Part shown: in pieces, positions 23,903-35,699 of the stretch
Position numbering within the stretch: the first letter of the stretch is position 1
Layout: every line of letters starts with the position of its first letter
NCBI GenBank assembly: GCA_014871385.1
Contig: CM026427.1
Coordinates: forward strand, 3,914,988 to 3,978,987
From: Ceratodon purpureus
Taxonomy: Eukaryota; Streptophyta; Bryopsida; Pseudoditrichales; Ditrichaceae
DNA length: 64,000 bases
Direction of reading: 5' to 3'
Notes under the pieces: model-generated
Told to the model about the DNA's origin: nothing
Seen by the model: the letters and a program-made list of their open reading frames with translations, nothing else
The model's database searches: none
Position numbers and translations under genes: made by a program

Positions 23903-24916
23903 CTAACTATACCTTCCTGACGGATGAACTTGGCTACCTTCCTGAATAGCTGTGATCGTCTTGAAAAGAAAAACCATCTCAACACCGGACGACCAAATGC
24001 AGGCAGCAGCAATAGCTGCAAGCATGATTCCTCCGAAGCTGTCCAGAGATTGATCAGAAGGATCATCGACGAGGCAACTGTAAGCGCCGACGATGAACAC
24101 AGCAAGTACTTGGCCCATGACCTTTTGCCACAGCCAGTCTCGCTCATGCTCCACCTTGCGCACATACGCATGCCGAATGAACGAGGACATAAGTGCGAAC
24201 AACGTCAAGTACGTGTACACAACCGCAGTGTTGAATATGATCTGAGATCTCCACATGTGAACCGGAGAGTGTCCGATGGCTTCCATCATGCTACACCCCA
24301 CGAGCGCAAGTTGCAGCTGATGCAACACATCCGAAAACAGCTGTTCCTTCAGTATCTCGAATCTGTTTTCGTCGTCGAACTTCCGGTGTATTCTTGCGGA
24401 GATGAAGGCAAAAGCGAGCGTGATGCTCACGAGAACTGCAGCCGTCTTGGCACCCGCCACCAGTGCGTGCTTGTAAAACCGGTGTCGGTAGAGCCTACTC
24501 AAGTCGGTCATGTCGCAACGGATCACCACGGCTTTCTTCCGGACGGGCAGTTGCCAAAACGACCAATACTTCCAGTAGTAAGTAAACTCCCGGACGATGC
24601 CCAAGTCGTAGTACGGCAGAGGCTCCAAGACGCCGTTGTTGTCGCCTGGGTATCGGTAGTTTGCGAGCTCGTAAGGACGGGAGTAGTCCTCTTGATACTC
24701 GCAGCAGAACTCGAACGGAACTCCGCGGATGTCTTCAGGCCAGACCTCGAAATATGGAAGCAGCGCGGTTTTGTTCCGGAAGCGAGAGCAGTTGTCTGGC
24801 ACCGTGAGATTCCATACGGGAGGAAGTAGTAGACTACCACTTGGGCCACTGCCAGAAGCCACTGCCAGAAGAGCTGATACCAGTAACATTGTCAGAACAG
24901 AGTGAATCGAAGCCAT
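23903..24916 (-). CDS. Orphan multi-pass membrane protein with signal peptide
   Basis: Intronless 337-aa frame starting at ATG (24916). I do not recognise the family. Residues 1-22 form a clear signal peptide (MASIHSVLTMLLVSALLAVA). The next 120 or so residues are predicted extracytoplasmic, with sequons NLT, NCS and NKT, a CC pair (FEFCCEYQ) and many aromatic residues. Four hydrophobic segments follow: around VAGAKTAAVLVSITLAFAF, IIFNTAVVYTYLTLFALM, VMGQVLAVFIVGAYS and GIMLAAIAAACIWSSG. This suggests an ectodomain anchored by a small helical bundle. Codon use is GC-richer than the flanks, which supports real coding. A long antisense frame exists but shows no protein character. A receptor-like or channel-like role is only speculation. 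Confidence 0.75.
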   Translation of the reverse strand: MASIHSVLTMLLVSALLAVASGSGPSGSLLLPPVWNLTVPDNCSRFRNKTALLPYFEVWPEDIRGVPFEFCCEYQEDYSRPYELANYRYPGDNNGVLEPLPYYDLGIVREFTYYWKYWSFWQLPVRKKAVVIRCDMTDLSRLYRHRFYKHALVAGAKTAAVLVSITLAFAFISARIHRKFDDENRFEILKEQLFSDVLHQLQLALVGCSMMEAIGHSPVHMWRSQIIFNTAVVYTYLTLFALMSSFIRHAYVRKVEHERDWLWQKVMGQVLAVFIVGAYSCLVDDPSDQSLDSFGGIMLAAIAAACIWSSGVEMVFLFKTITAIQEGSQVHPSGRYS

Positions 24917-26613
24917 TGCTATCTAGAATCTGCAAACAGAGGATCGACACACTCGAACGAGACACTGTAAGATCGCTTGAATGGCGACTTGCTTGAAACA
25001 CGTTACACATTCAGAATCGTTATTTCTGACCTTTTATTAATTTTTAGCTGCCGAGCTTGTAGGCTGAAAGATTGATTGGGGCGATCACGCGCGTCGGCGA
25101 GTCACTGTAGGACTGGCATATTGGGTCGGCAGGCGCTGCTTCGACGATGGGTTGCTCCTGCAGACAGAGATGGCTCCTCCGGACGGGCAAATTCTCCTGA
25201 GATAATTCCTTGTGCAGACATTACTGTTACCGAAGGTCCTCAAACATGCGCACCGACATTAGTACAGACTGTTTTGAAGGGTCTCCGGCCGACTCTGAGT
25301 ATCTCTGCAGGCAATGGCTGAACCGCAAACTTCTACCAGATCTTCGGGACTCTCAAGCCTGGGGAACGGGCCAGGACTGCCCATGGCCAAATGTGATTCT
25401 TATACCCCATTGACGAACTCAACAAGATTGAGTAGAAATTGGACAACCATGGTGGTGTGAGCATTTCTTCGGTGATTCGATTGGATGGGCTGCGCACCTT
25501 CCAGTAGAACATTTGATTCATTGGAAGAAGATGAGGACACGAGAAGTGCTTTATGTGAAACGACAAACTTGTTCCGTATAAAATTTACTGATTATTAAAT
25601 ATATAATAATATTTGTTTCACTTGCCTTAAATTCTACAATTTGTAGCTTAGTTAGTAGTAAATGAGATTATTGGAATTATGTGAATGGGCACCATAGATG
25701 AGAATATCAAGATGTACAAGTTATATAAGATTTTGACTCTTCATAATTTTAACATGTTCAAAATCTTAATCTTATGTTCTTTGGTGCGTAAGATTCCTCT
25801 TGCACTAATCTAAGGGTTTTAGGTAGACGAAGACGCACCACATTTCCGAACAAATCACTGCTTTGCTTCGATCTGTATACAATAAATTTAACACTGCAAT
25901 GACTTTAACTTGTACAAACAAGTTTCCCCGTGTTCAACAATCGAGAATCTAAGCCGTCAGGACGAAAATTGCCAAATCCACATGCCTTCTGGAATGTGTT
26001 TGATGTGATAGCTACGTGCTTTTAATTTTAAGTTGCTGATAATCAAAGAATGAAGTACCCAGTCTACCCTACTACCTCTTTGGATATCACGATAGGATTG
26101 GTACGTGGCTGTACCGGACTGCCAGACAACATAATTGAGCAACACAGTACTAATCTTTCTGTCTCGGAAGCTAGACATTGTGTGCCACAGACTGCAACAC
26201 GGTGTGAACATTCTTTACCTGAAAGTTTATGGTGATAAGGGCCTTAAGACTGAAACATCTTCCAGATATATATGTGCATTCAGATCTCCCCTTTCATTCT
26301 GAAAGTACTAAAACATCATCCACTAAATATCACATCTGCAAAATCTCCGACATGTGGTTTTTATGAATGAAATGGCGTAAGATTAATATGGAGCCGTGGA
26401 GCATTTTTTGGTCGCAGTTAAGTTTCTGCATGATATTAATGTTTTCTCTGAACTGTACATATGATAAATTTTGAAAGCTGCTGATATCATTATTATCACA
26501 AGCCCTGATTGACTGGGATAGTCGTGAAAAAAAAATAACAATAGAACGCTACCTGGGATATACCCAAGAGCTTGAATTAATATGCAGTCTAACCAGCAAC
26601 TCATGATGCATAA
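24917..26613. other. Intergenic spacer
   Basis: Promoter side of the membrane-protein gene followed by AT-rich sequence. Short frames only. I see no gene, RNA gene or repeat of note before the kinase-lectin stop codon. Confidence 0.5.
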
Positions 26614-29392
26614 TCAAAGATCAGGGATTGTAACAACGCCGAGCCTGTGCAGGAAGGTCTCACCTTCTCCGTGAAAACCGATAACCCTCGAACCTGTGTC
26701 ACTACTGAACTTTGTACTGCTTTCCCCACCAAAAGGACCATAAGTTCCGAGGTTTGTATGTATCGTTAGCGATGACACATTCATGAACCTTGGTCCGTCT
26801 AAAATTCCACCTTCAAACAGAGACCCGCTGATCTGTTTGATGTACTCAATATCAGGTTGCAACTCGATCTGCAGTTCCAAAACACAACCTACATTTAGAG
26901 GTCAAGCATCGATCACGGTGAACTTACACGAATGTACATTGACATAAAATCTAAGCTAGATAGCATAAATGAAAGGCAAAGTTGGCTTAATACCTTTGCA
27001 GTCTTATAACGTGGAAAGTCTGATCTTATATCATCCACTGTCTGTAAATATGATTCCCTCGTGAAGATTTTACCAAGGATCTCGTAGGTAACCTCGAATA
27101 AAGCTATCGGTCGACCTCCTTCTATGTATCCCAATTCGATGCTTCTTATGGATGTAGCCATGTCGTAAAACTCAGATCGTGACCCATAACCACAACTGTC
27201 TCCCCACGGTCCCTGCAACTGATCACATTTATGGTATCCACTGTCATTCTTTTAACTCATGTTTGAGGTTCTGATTCAAACAGATTACTCAGTCATGCCC
27301 CCTCACTGAATGTCTCAAATTTGCCCTTCAATCCTTTGAACTATCTTAAGCACTAAGTTAACTGACCAAAAGCAATATTTACATTTAAGCAAGACACCAC
27401 TGTGTAGTTAAACGGGATTGAACTAGAAGATAGATATTATGCTTTACCTTCACTCCCCCCAAAAATTTCTGGGGGTCGGCCCGACTTACAAATTGCTCTT
27501 GCAACTTCTGCTCATCACCTACAAGCCATTAAAAAAAAAAACAATTGTGTCCTTGTGAGTATAACGTTGAGTCAACACCGACTTGAAACTGGTCCATTTA
27601 CATAAAAACCACTCTAATCACGAGATGAGCAAATCAGACTTCTCACTACCAGAGAAGGCGTTGTTTCTCATTCCGTGAACCTCAGACTAATCATTGGCCG
27701 AAAAGGCTCTCATAGTGTTTGTCTCATATGTCACTTCTCACGTTCTCCGAAACTGTTCCGTGAATACCATGTTGCCAAAGCCTATTGTGAGGAACAAGAA
27801 AGTGCCCTAAGTGTTTCTATCACTTTGATCAAAACATGAGCACTACAATCTGATTAGGGATCTACCCACCGCCTTTACACTTTTATGAGTTCAAGCATAC
27901 CTTTGAGAAGTAAGCCTTTGATGTACCGCAGCTCCCTGCAGATTTCAGGAAACGGAGGTCGCTCATCGGGAATCTGGGACCAACATTTAGTAAGCAGGGT
28001 GGCCAACCGGAGAGGACAATTCGGCAACTCATACCGCAGGATTGGCCTCTCACCCGCCTTCGATCGCTTCTTCAACTCCCCCGGATTGCTAGGTTCAAAT
28101 GGATATTTCCCAGTGAGAATGTGGACGGACATCATGGCGAAGCTGTAGACGTCGGCTTTGAGCAGGTTCAGTCGAGCCTTCTCCGGGTCTTCTCTTGCTT
28201 TCATCACCTCCGGCGCCATGTACCTTGTGGTACCGGTGCCCATTGTGTTCGTTTCTGTTCTCTCGGCTGCTTTGGTCGAGCCAAAATCAGCAATCTTCAC
28301 TGAACTAATCCTTGAGGAGCCTTCATCAAAGTTAACAAGGACATTGCCCGGTTTAAGATCGCGATGAGCAACTCCCTTATCATGCATGTACCTCATGCCT
28401 TCCCCAATTTGGAGCAGCAACGAAACTGCTTCCACTACTGAAAGTCGTCCTTTCATTCGGCGTATAGCTCTGTCTAGGTCCATATCCAAAAGCTCCATCA
28501 CCAAATAGACTTCACGCTCCAAATCATTCTTGGAGAAGCAGAAGTGGCGCACTATGTGAGGATGGTTCCCCAATTTTCTTATGGCATCAATTTCCTTCTC
28601 AATTGAAGTCGATTGGATCTGCTCGAGCATTTTTACAACGCACTTGCCGTTCAGAAAGTTCGATTTTCTCACAACACCGAATGAACCTCTGCCAATTAAC
28701 TTGCCTCCAAGATCAAGGTCCTCTGGTTTCAAGAACACCAGATCACGGGAACAAGCCAGATGCTTTGCATGCAACTTTTCAGCCAAATCCCTTGCAACCT
28801 CTGGAATGAGCTCATTCAATTTTGCTGTACGTTCAAGGTAAACTAGTAGATCCATCTCATCCTCCTTCATCGCTTTGAGCAACGCCAATTCATGACCAGA
28901 GCATAATTGATAGTTGCAGGAAGTTGGTTCAAACTCAAAAGAGGTCATTTTTGAGCTTTCAAGTACGATACTTTGAAGAAGAGATGTGCACCACTCGATG
29001 TCATATATTAGATGTGAAAAGGTTTCTTTCAAATCACCTTGTTCCAAAGCTGCTCTTAACCACCCCGAAACGGTGATATCTGAGATGATGTGGCTCCTTC
29101 TCATCAACATGTCGGCATTGTGGAGAAATATATAAAGCTCCTGCAGCACAGGGATTGCACTGGCAAGGAAACGTACAGACTCCTCAATAGCAGCTAGAGT
29201 AGAGTCTGCCGCTTTCACTCTTTGGGCGAGAAAGTCACACTGGTGCCAGTTCACAAAATCATGACAACTACCGAGGGCACTACTCCAGAATTCATCTGAC
29301 CCCCGTGCTACTTCTCTGCAGCGTTTGATAAGTGCGTCCACGTTGGGTACAGGTTCTCGACCGGAAAAGAACGAAAAGATGTTCGGAAACAT
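26614..29392 (-). CDS. Protein kinase fused to a C-terminal jacalin-like lectin domain
   Basis: Four exons: 29392-27901, 27518-27448, 27218-26994 and 26868-26614, joining in phase to about 680 aa. The ATG at 29392 is the first in frame after a stop; an upstream exon is possible. Residues of about 1-225 are helical (leader FPNIFSFFSG, LIKRCREVARGSDEFW). Next comes a complete kinase: glycine loop IGRGSFGVV, VVK lysine, HRDLKPGN, DFG, APE, DVYSFAMM. The last two exons encode about 160 residues with jacalin hallmarks: start GPWGDSCGYGSRSEF, a TSIRSIEL strand, ALFEVTYEI, LTIHTNLGTYGPFGG and an IGFHGEGE end. Jacalin domains bind mannose or galactose glycans. The kinase looks active. A cytoplasmic glycan-sensing or defence kinase is inference. 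If the third-exon splice is skipped, the frame ends just after the kinase at 27875. Confidence 0.85.
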
Positions 29393-29850
29393 TGGAACCT
29401 CACTCTTTGCCAAATTGAATTGTGTAGTCAATGGAAGAAGGGAGAATAGCGCGGGGGAAGATCGCCAAACGTACTCTTAGAACGAGGCAGCCAATGATCG
29501 CCCCCACTGTCGGTAGGGTAACAGAGGCGGCCTGGCCGTGTTATTCGAGTAGGTATCGATCAGATTCGAATGTGATACCGACGCCGTCTTTCGACCCACG
29601 GAAGTCGAAAAGGAGCCCCGCGCGCAGACCCACAGAACCGTGCCGAACGGTTGTCTGCTCTGTAAGCTTCCACCAGCTCAAACGGCAACCCAAGTGTTCG
29701 ATCACAGCCGCACTGACAACAAAGAACAAAAGTAAGATGCTGCCCCAAGTGCCAAGCTTGTGCGCACAAGCCAGCTTGCAACCGATGACTGACACATGAG
29801 TTGCGTCCAAACAAACATCGTCTTAAAAGACTTACCTGAGCAGACGCATC
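29393..29850. other. Upstream region of the kinase-lectin gene
   Basis: Probable promoter and 5' leader of the leftward kinase-lectin gene. Overlapping short frames occur on both strands with no recognisable domain. Confidence 0.4.
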
Positions 29851-29952
29851 CGCTGCGGTGGGCGATCAAGCTGCTGCGGTGGGCGATCAAGCTGCTGCTG
29901 TGGGCGATCAAGCTGCTGCGGTGGGCGATCAAGCTGCTGCGGTGGGCGATCG
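29851..29952. repeat. 21-bp minisatellite, about five copies
   Basis: Five consecutive units of 21 bases with the core GCTGCGGTGGGCGATCAAG; one copy carries T in place of C. It lies about 460 bases upstream of the kinase-lectin ATG. Because 21 is divisible by three it creates long open frames, which I treat as artefacts. Confidence 0.92.
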
Positions 29953-30478
29953 ATACCATATTGTGACCAAGCCTAGCGGTATCGATCCCTCATCGTTGGT
30001 AAAACTTGTCTCTAACCTCTAACGGTGGTGGCACCATCGCAACGCGTCCAAGAACCTTTAAAATGATGACTGTCGCCCACAACGCCGAGCTCCAAGTTGA
30101 GCCATTCAACGCATATGGTGAAACCACCACCTATGAGCGGGCACCACCCATAAGCGTGCAACCAAGATTCTTGCCTTTATAAAGATTTAACCTCCTTGCA
30201 TGTACCTCATGAAACCACCTGTGTTGGACTCGGTAAAAGGATATAACGACCTCTTGTCCGTGATCCATAAACTTGGTCTATACTCGTCACTTGCATTTGG
30301 TACTGTGACTTTGCGTACTGGAATGATCTGTAATGCTTGGGTTTGTCTGAATAGTACCAAGGGTATAACACTCTAATATATGCCACAAGAATTGCTAAGA
30401 TACTGTTAACAGTACTAAAAAGCAGTAATGTAAAGAGAATGAAACAACCGGGAAGGTAAGAGACTACTAGTGACAAGG

Positions 30479-30602
30479 TGTCTTCTCCTCTCTCCTCTCT
30501 CCTCTCTCCTCTCTCCTCTCCCCTCTTCCCTCTCCCCTCTCCCCTCTCCCCTCCCTCTCCCCCCTCCCTCCTCCTCCCCCGTCCCTCTCCTTCTCCCTCT
30601 CC
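30479..30602. repeat. Polypyrimidine microsatellite (CTCTCTCC-type)
   Basis: About 120 bases of almost pure C/T, built from CTCTCC and CCCTCTC units, giving strong strand asymmetry. Such tracts can form triplex (H-DNA) structures. The Glu/Arg/Gly-rich antisense frame here is low-complexity. Confidence 0.9.
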
Positions 30603-31790
30603 ATAATTTTTATATATTAGGTGTATATATATTATACATATATTATTGTAATACATTTGTATATATTGTACTATATTACATCGTACATATTGTAACATGT
30701 TGTACCATCATTATATTGTATATATTTTACTACGATCATATGATAATATATTGTACCATACATGTTGTGATATAATGTAATGTAACTTTGACATTAGTCT
30801 AGAGATGATTTTCAAATTACTTTCATTTTGAGTCATGAGGTATTTTGAAGTGTATTTATTTTTTTGTTTTTTTGTTTTTCAAATCCTCACTGTTGAAGAT
30901 AGTTTTTTCAAAAGTAATCCTTAATTTATTTTTCTTTTCTCAAAGTCAATCTTCATCTTTATACTTTATCTTTAAATTTAGTCACTCTTAAATTTGTAAT
31001 TTATATAAGTATATAATTTTTCCTACATCAAGTCTTACATATTTTAGATAAAATGATTTGATGAAGAAACAATAAATGCAACTTATGAAAAGAAATACTT
31101 TATTAATGTTTTAAAATAAGAAGAGTTTTATAACATTTTACGATTAATAGAATTCAATAAGAGTAAGACTATAAGGAATGATATTGTGGTAATAGATCTT
31201 TATAATATGTATTCAATTGCATTGTGTTTGATTTGTTGCAGCACATACATTTATAATGTTGTGTTTCAAGAATTTCAAAAGTTTTCTAAAACATTTAAAG
31301 TCTGAATTTAAATGAACCTCCTTCTAACTCCAAATACTTGATGAAAACATTAATTACATATACTAAGTGATAAGATTTCTAAAATTCAAATTTTAATTTT
31401 ATATAAATTATTATCAGATAAATTTTTTTAAATTTATATTTTAAAACCATTATTATTTTATTTTGAAAATTTTAAATTATTTCTCTATCTTTTAGAAAAT
31501 GGCAAAATAGATAGAACGTCGTAACCTTACCATTATTGATTTTAACCCTACAACATTCAACTAAAGATATTCTCAGTTTCCATATTTGTGATGCAAAATG
31601 AGATGAAAATTGGAGAAATAAAGCAATCTTCTGTAAATATGGATGAGAATGATACAAGCCGCGCATAAACATCTTTTACTGCCACTAGAATCGCAACAAA
31701 TATGCTTGAATTGTCCAGTATCGTCCCCCACACCACCCGTGCATCAATCTATCCCACCCGTGCATCAATCGTGAAAAATCACACCGGGTA
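30603..31790. other. AT-rich desert with TATATTGTA-like repeats
   Basis: Very AT-rich. The first 170 bases carry repeated variants of ATATTGTAC and TATATTGTA (30640-30770). No coding frame, RNA gene or transposon hallmark is recognised. Confidence 0.6.
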
Positions 31791-32231
31791 TAAATCTAAA
31801 CATTTACCTTCAACTTTCTATTCTCCCTCACGGTGACGGAATCCCGAGGTCATGACCCCAAACCCGGCACCTGTCCGAGGAAGCACTTCACTAACTAATA
31901 CTTGTCCGCTCCAAATTAGAACGGGAAAACCCGGATTACACTACTTTAATTTAAAGTAGAAGCTTCCAAGCTCACCCGACTGACCACTCTCGCCGGCTTG
32001 TCGTCACCTCGGCGTGATCTCTCCGTTGTCGGAGCGCAGCTCTGCTCCGCATTTCTCCTCCCTCTTCTCCTCCTCGGAGCGGCCTTTCTTTCGACCTCTC
32101 GCTCGCCGTCAACGGAGCTCGGACGGTCGAGTTCTTGCGTTTCTTGTGTAGGTTTCTGGTTTTGTTTCGTGATTGTTGAGCTGCCCTAGGGTTTGGTCGG
32201 AGTTTGTAGAGTTTGGTAGAGTTTGGTAGCG
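31791..32231 (+). promoter_or_regulatory. Promoter and 5' leader region of the PLAC8 gene
   Basis: The composition shifts from AT-rich to CT/GC-rich about 400 bases before the PLAC8 ATG, as expected of a plant core promoter and leader. The first methionine codon of the frame is at 32232 (GCGATGG context). No specific TATA box is certain. Confidence 0.35.
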
Positions 32232-32825
32232 ATGGCGTCGTCGAAGAATATGGGAGCGTTTGAGGCGCGGAAGCATTTGCCGAACGTGTGGCATTCGGAT
32301 TTGATGCACACGCCGTTGGAGGCGCCGGGGTATTGTTGCTATGCGATGTGGTGTCCGTGTTTGGTAGCGTATCAGCAGCGAGGGCGGGTGCTGTTCGGGG
32401 ACTGGTCGCGGTACCAGTGCTGCGGCGGGGGGATGCCGTGCAGCGGCTCGTGCGGGGAGTCGAAATGTCCGCAGTTTTGCGCGGTGGTGGAGGTCACGCT
32501 GTGTTTTACTATGGCGGTGTCGACGACTCGGTTCATGTTGCAGGATGCGCTGCAGATTCAGAACACGAAGTGTGATAACTGTATTATTGCGACTATGTTT
32601 ATCGCGCAATATTTGAACTGCCTTTGCTGGATTGCGGCTATGGTGACGGATATTCCGTTTATTGACGAGGCTGCGGTTGTTACCGACCGCATTGCGGATA
32701 TTGCGTACTGCACGGTGTGCGCGTGCATCCAGACGCAGCACAAGTTGGAGCTCGACAAGAGAGATGGCTTGATTCAGCCTCGCATGACTGTTCCCCCTCC
32801 GCAACAGGAGATGTCTAGGTACTAA
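32232..32825 (+). CDS. PLAC8 family Cys-rich membrane protein
   Basis: Intronless, 197 aa, starting MASSKNMGAF. The hallmark CCxxxxCPC is present as CCYAMWCPC, followed by YQQRGRVLFGDWSRYQCC, GSCGESKCPQFC and a long hydrophobic Cys-containing region. The tail (YCTVCACIQTQHKLELDKRD, then PPPQQEMSRY) closely resembles remembered Arabidopsis At5g41390. PLAC8/FCR/PCR proteins act in cell-size control, metal or calcium transport or membrane scaffolding in plants; the function of this subgroup is unclear. GC-biased codon use at third positions supports coding. The upstream in-frame TTG is not a plausible start. Confidence 0.93.
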   Translation: MASSKNMGAFEARKHLPNVWHSDLMHTPLEAPGYCCYAMWCPCLVAYQQRGRVLFGDWSRYQCCGGGMPCSGSCGESKCPQFCAVVEVTLCFTMAVSTTRFMLQDALQIQNTKCDNCIIATMFIAQYLNCLCWIAAMVTDIPFIDEAAVVTDRIADIAYCTVCACIQTQHKLELDKRDGLIQPRMTVPPPQQEMSRY

Positions 32826-35699
32826 ATTGCTGGATCCGCGAATATGGCGAGCAGTGTACGGAGACAGTCGTTTAGAGAATGATATATCGTCAGGTTTAAG
32901 GATCGGGTACCATCAGTATTCCACAGCCAGGGTGCCACATTTGTAGCTGTTCTTTGGTTCCATTCTCACTGATGTCAGGTCCATCTCGCAGGCGTCTTTG
33001 AGCTAATGTAGCTGGTTGATTCTTTGTGCTACATATTTAGGCTTACTCTACCTTTTATATTCGACCTTCAGGACGGACCTGTGAGTTAGACTGATATTTT
33101 TGGCTTGACACTGGGCAGTATGTAGATATCTCCAGTTTTTGTGGTCTTTTCGGTCGCAGAGAATGTCTCTCTGCCGTGGTGTAATGGAATAATGTCATCA
33201 TAGTTTGGTTCATAGATGTAATAAAAAAAAATTGAAAATATCACAGCTCTTAGTGTTTGCATTTCCGAGCATCAAAAGAATTCTACCTGATATGTCGAGA
33301 TAGCTGGCGACATGCCACCATCCAGCCCAGAGCTTCAGTTTCAGTTCTTTAAAGTAGAGGCGTCAGCATCGATTTCTAATAGTTTTGGCTTCATACCCGA
33401 CTTGGACCAGTATGCCCGATCCAGGTTGAACCGGTACCTTTAGGACATGAAGAGATAGTCTGAAGGCAGTACAGGGAGATCAGTTAACTTTAAATTTGTG
33501 CAGTGGATGTCTTGGTAAACTGGTAACTCTCACAAACATGATTTCCTTCATGGGATAACCTTGGTAGTGTGGCGGAAGGTGAAACATCCTCTAGACTTAG
33601 AAATCATGTTGTCGTTTGAAGGGAAAGGACGCACCGCTGCACGTTATGCTCAGCTCCGTCCTTTCCCATCTTTCAGTATTCTTTCCCATCTCATTTGTTC
33701 TCGTTAACTGTCCTTCGCTTCAACTCTATCACTGACGCTAATCTAAGCCAGCCCGTGCCGTCGGCTTCTTCAGGCCATGAGATGTCGAGCTCTCATCTCG
33801 GGCTCTTCAGAGTAATTGGCATTCATGAAGCATTATGAGACAAACTCATCGCTATCACAGGTAGCCATCCTCTCCTCGTTAAGTAGAATAATTTCAATGT
33901 TTTCAAACAAGAAAAGTCACCAAGCTTCACTTTCTCCATGCGAAGTGCTGAATTTAACCACGATTTTTTTGAGATTCTAGCTTTTGTCTCATAACATTGA
34001 GTTAAGGTGACAATGTGAGCTGATCATGCAGATATGTTGTGAGTTCAAAGCTTCTTAGAGCAGATCATATTCTTGGGCTGCTTCGATGCAACCTTTGTAC
34101 TGAAGGATTGTTGTCTAGCTCTTCTGTGTTTCGAACTCTGTACTAAGCATCACAATGAAACTACTTACATTTGAACTGTCCTTAGTGAGGTGCTGTAGTG
34201 AATCATCAATTGACGCTACTCTGTATTTAGTCATGGTGTTTGAGCTAATCAAGACTTGCCATCCGTGTTTAGTAGACAGGAATAGAGCATTTCGCGAGTG
34301 TTATTTCGCTCCTTGTCTTCAGCTGCCAGTTTAGGAGATGGATGAAAACAACCATGCGACGGTCATTAAGGTCTCATCATTGCGAAAAATTTCTTAATGC
34401 TTGGGAGTTCCAGTCTTCAATTTCCCGAGCAATTTTTGGGTGACGGGTTATAAGTCATAGCAAATTTGCAGATGAGTTAAGATAGTGGTTGTTTCAAAAT
34501 CGTGTACCGTTTCTTTGAGTTTTGAGACTGATAAACCCTAACATGATTTTATAATAATTTGATTTTTGTGACACTTAAACATGAGTAAATTCAAAACTTC
34601 GAAGTTGGGGGAGCTTCACTAATTATGCACAATTGCATCAATAGCAGAGATGTGGGGCGCTTCTCTGCAGGTAACTACGTGAAGTCCATCTTCTCAATCT
34701 TCAATCTGTAGCATCGTAGTTGTTACGAAGACGTTTTTACATCAATGAATACACTTTTTGGTATTTGGAAAGATATTGATCGAAACTTTCCCTATGCCTG
34801 TTCCCATGAAGATGTTGAGACAAAATGCTGGTCCGGGCATCGGACATCACCTGAACAGATGAACTTCACATCCATAATACTACAAGAATCTGTGGACCAA
34901 TCTTGTCACTTGGATTGTTCTGAAGGGGTTTCAAAGGTGGTTGATTGGTAATACTTTACCCTTGTGAAAATCATTTTCTTTGGGGTCTACTTCAAAAAAC
35001 AAAAGTTACTAACTGAATTTTCAAAGAATGTGGTTAGAGTTCTAGAGAATGAAGCATGTATTTAATAATCTTTGGACCCTAAATTCATGCCTGCCCCTTA
35101 AAAAGGGACCTTACTACTTCCTCCTTTCCCCTTTCTCCGCTATGACCCTGAAGAGAATGAAAACTTAGAGGCGTTAGAGTTATTTGAAAAATCTCTAAAA
35201 AAAAAGATTTTGTCATGAATTTGAGAAGAAGGGTATATTGAGAAAGAATTATCTTTCAATTATTACGTCAATTAGTATTTGTAGGCATTGTTAGATGATC
35301 ACTACACATACCATGTCCTTGTGGAATGGAGGTAACAAAGGATTGAATGGACTTTGTAAAAACAAAGAGAATTTTTATAAACTTTATTAGTAACATAGAG
35401 AATTTACAATGGCATGACTTGAGTCGGCATGTATGACGTAGTAGAATGGCACATTATGATGATGTATAGGTTAATTTTACAAAACCCATAAATTTTCTCT
35501 AACTTCTTAACTTATACTTTCAGATTATAAAAAAATATCTAATTCAAAGACTTAATTGAATCAATTTACATAGATACTGTAAATCATTTAACGAGTTTGT
35601 AAGTTATATTGGAGATAGAAAAATGCATGAAGCCTAGTTGAAGTACTAAATGAATGGATCTACTTTTAATGCTATTGTACCTCTCTTGTAAAGTAGGGG
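32826..35699. other. Long intergenic region after the PLAC8 gene
   Basis: The first 400 bases or so are probably PLAC8 3' UTR. The rest holds only short frames, for example 34745-34951 without a domain. No RNA gene or clear repeat was recognised. The right end could contain upstream exons of the ORF at 35700, but I cannot support any. Confidence 0.45.

Noticed and set aside
23924-24829. Plus-strand 301-aa frame
   Set aside because: Antisense of the membrane-protein gene; composition is not protein-like and there are no domains.
30207-30775. Glu/Arg/Gly-rich and Ser/Pro/Leu-rich frames
   Set aside because: Products of the polypyrimidine microsatellite.
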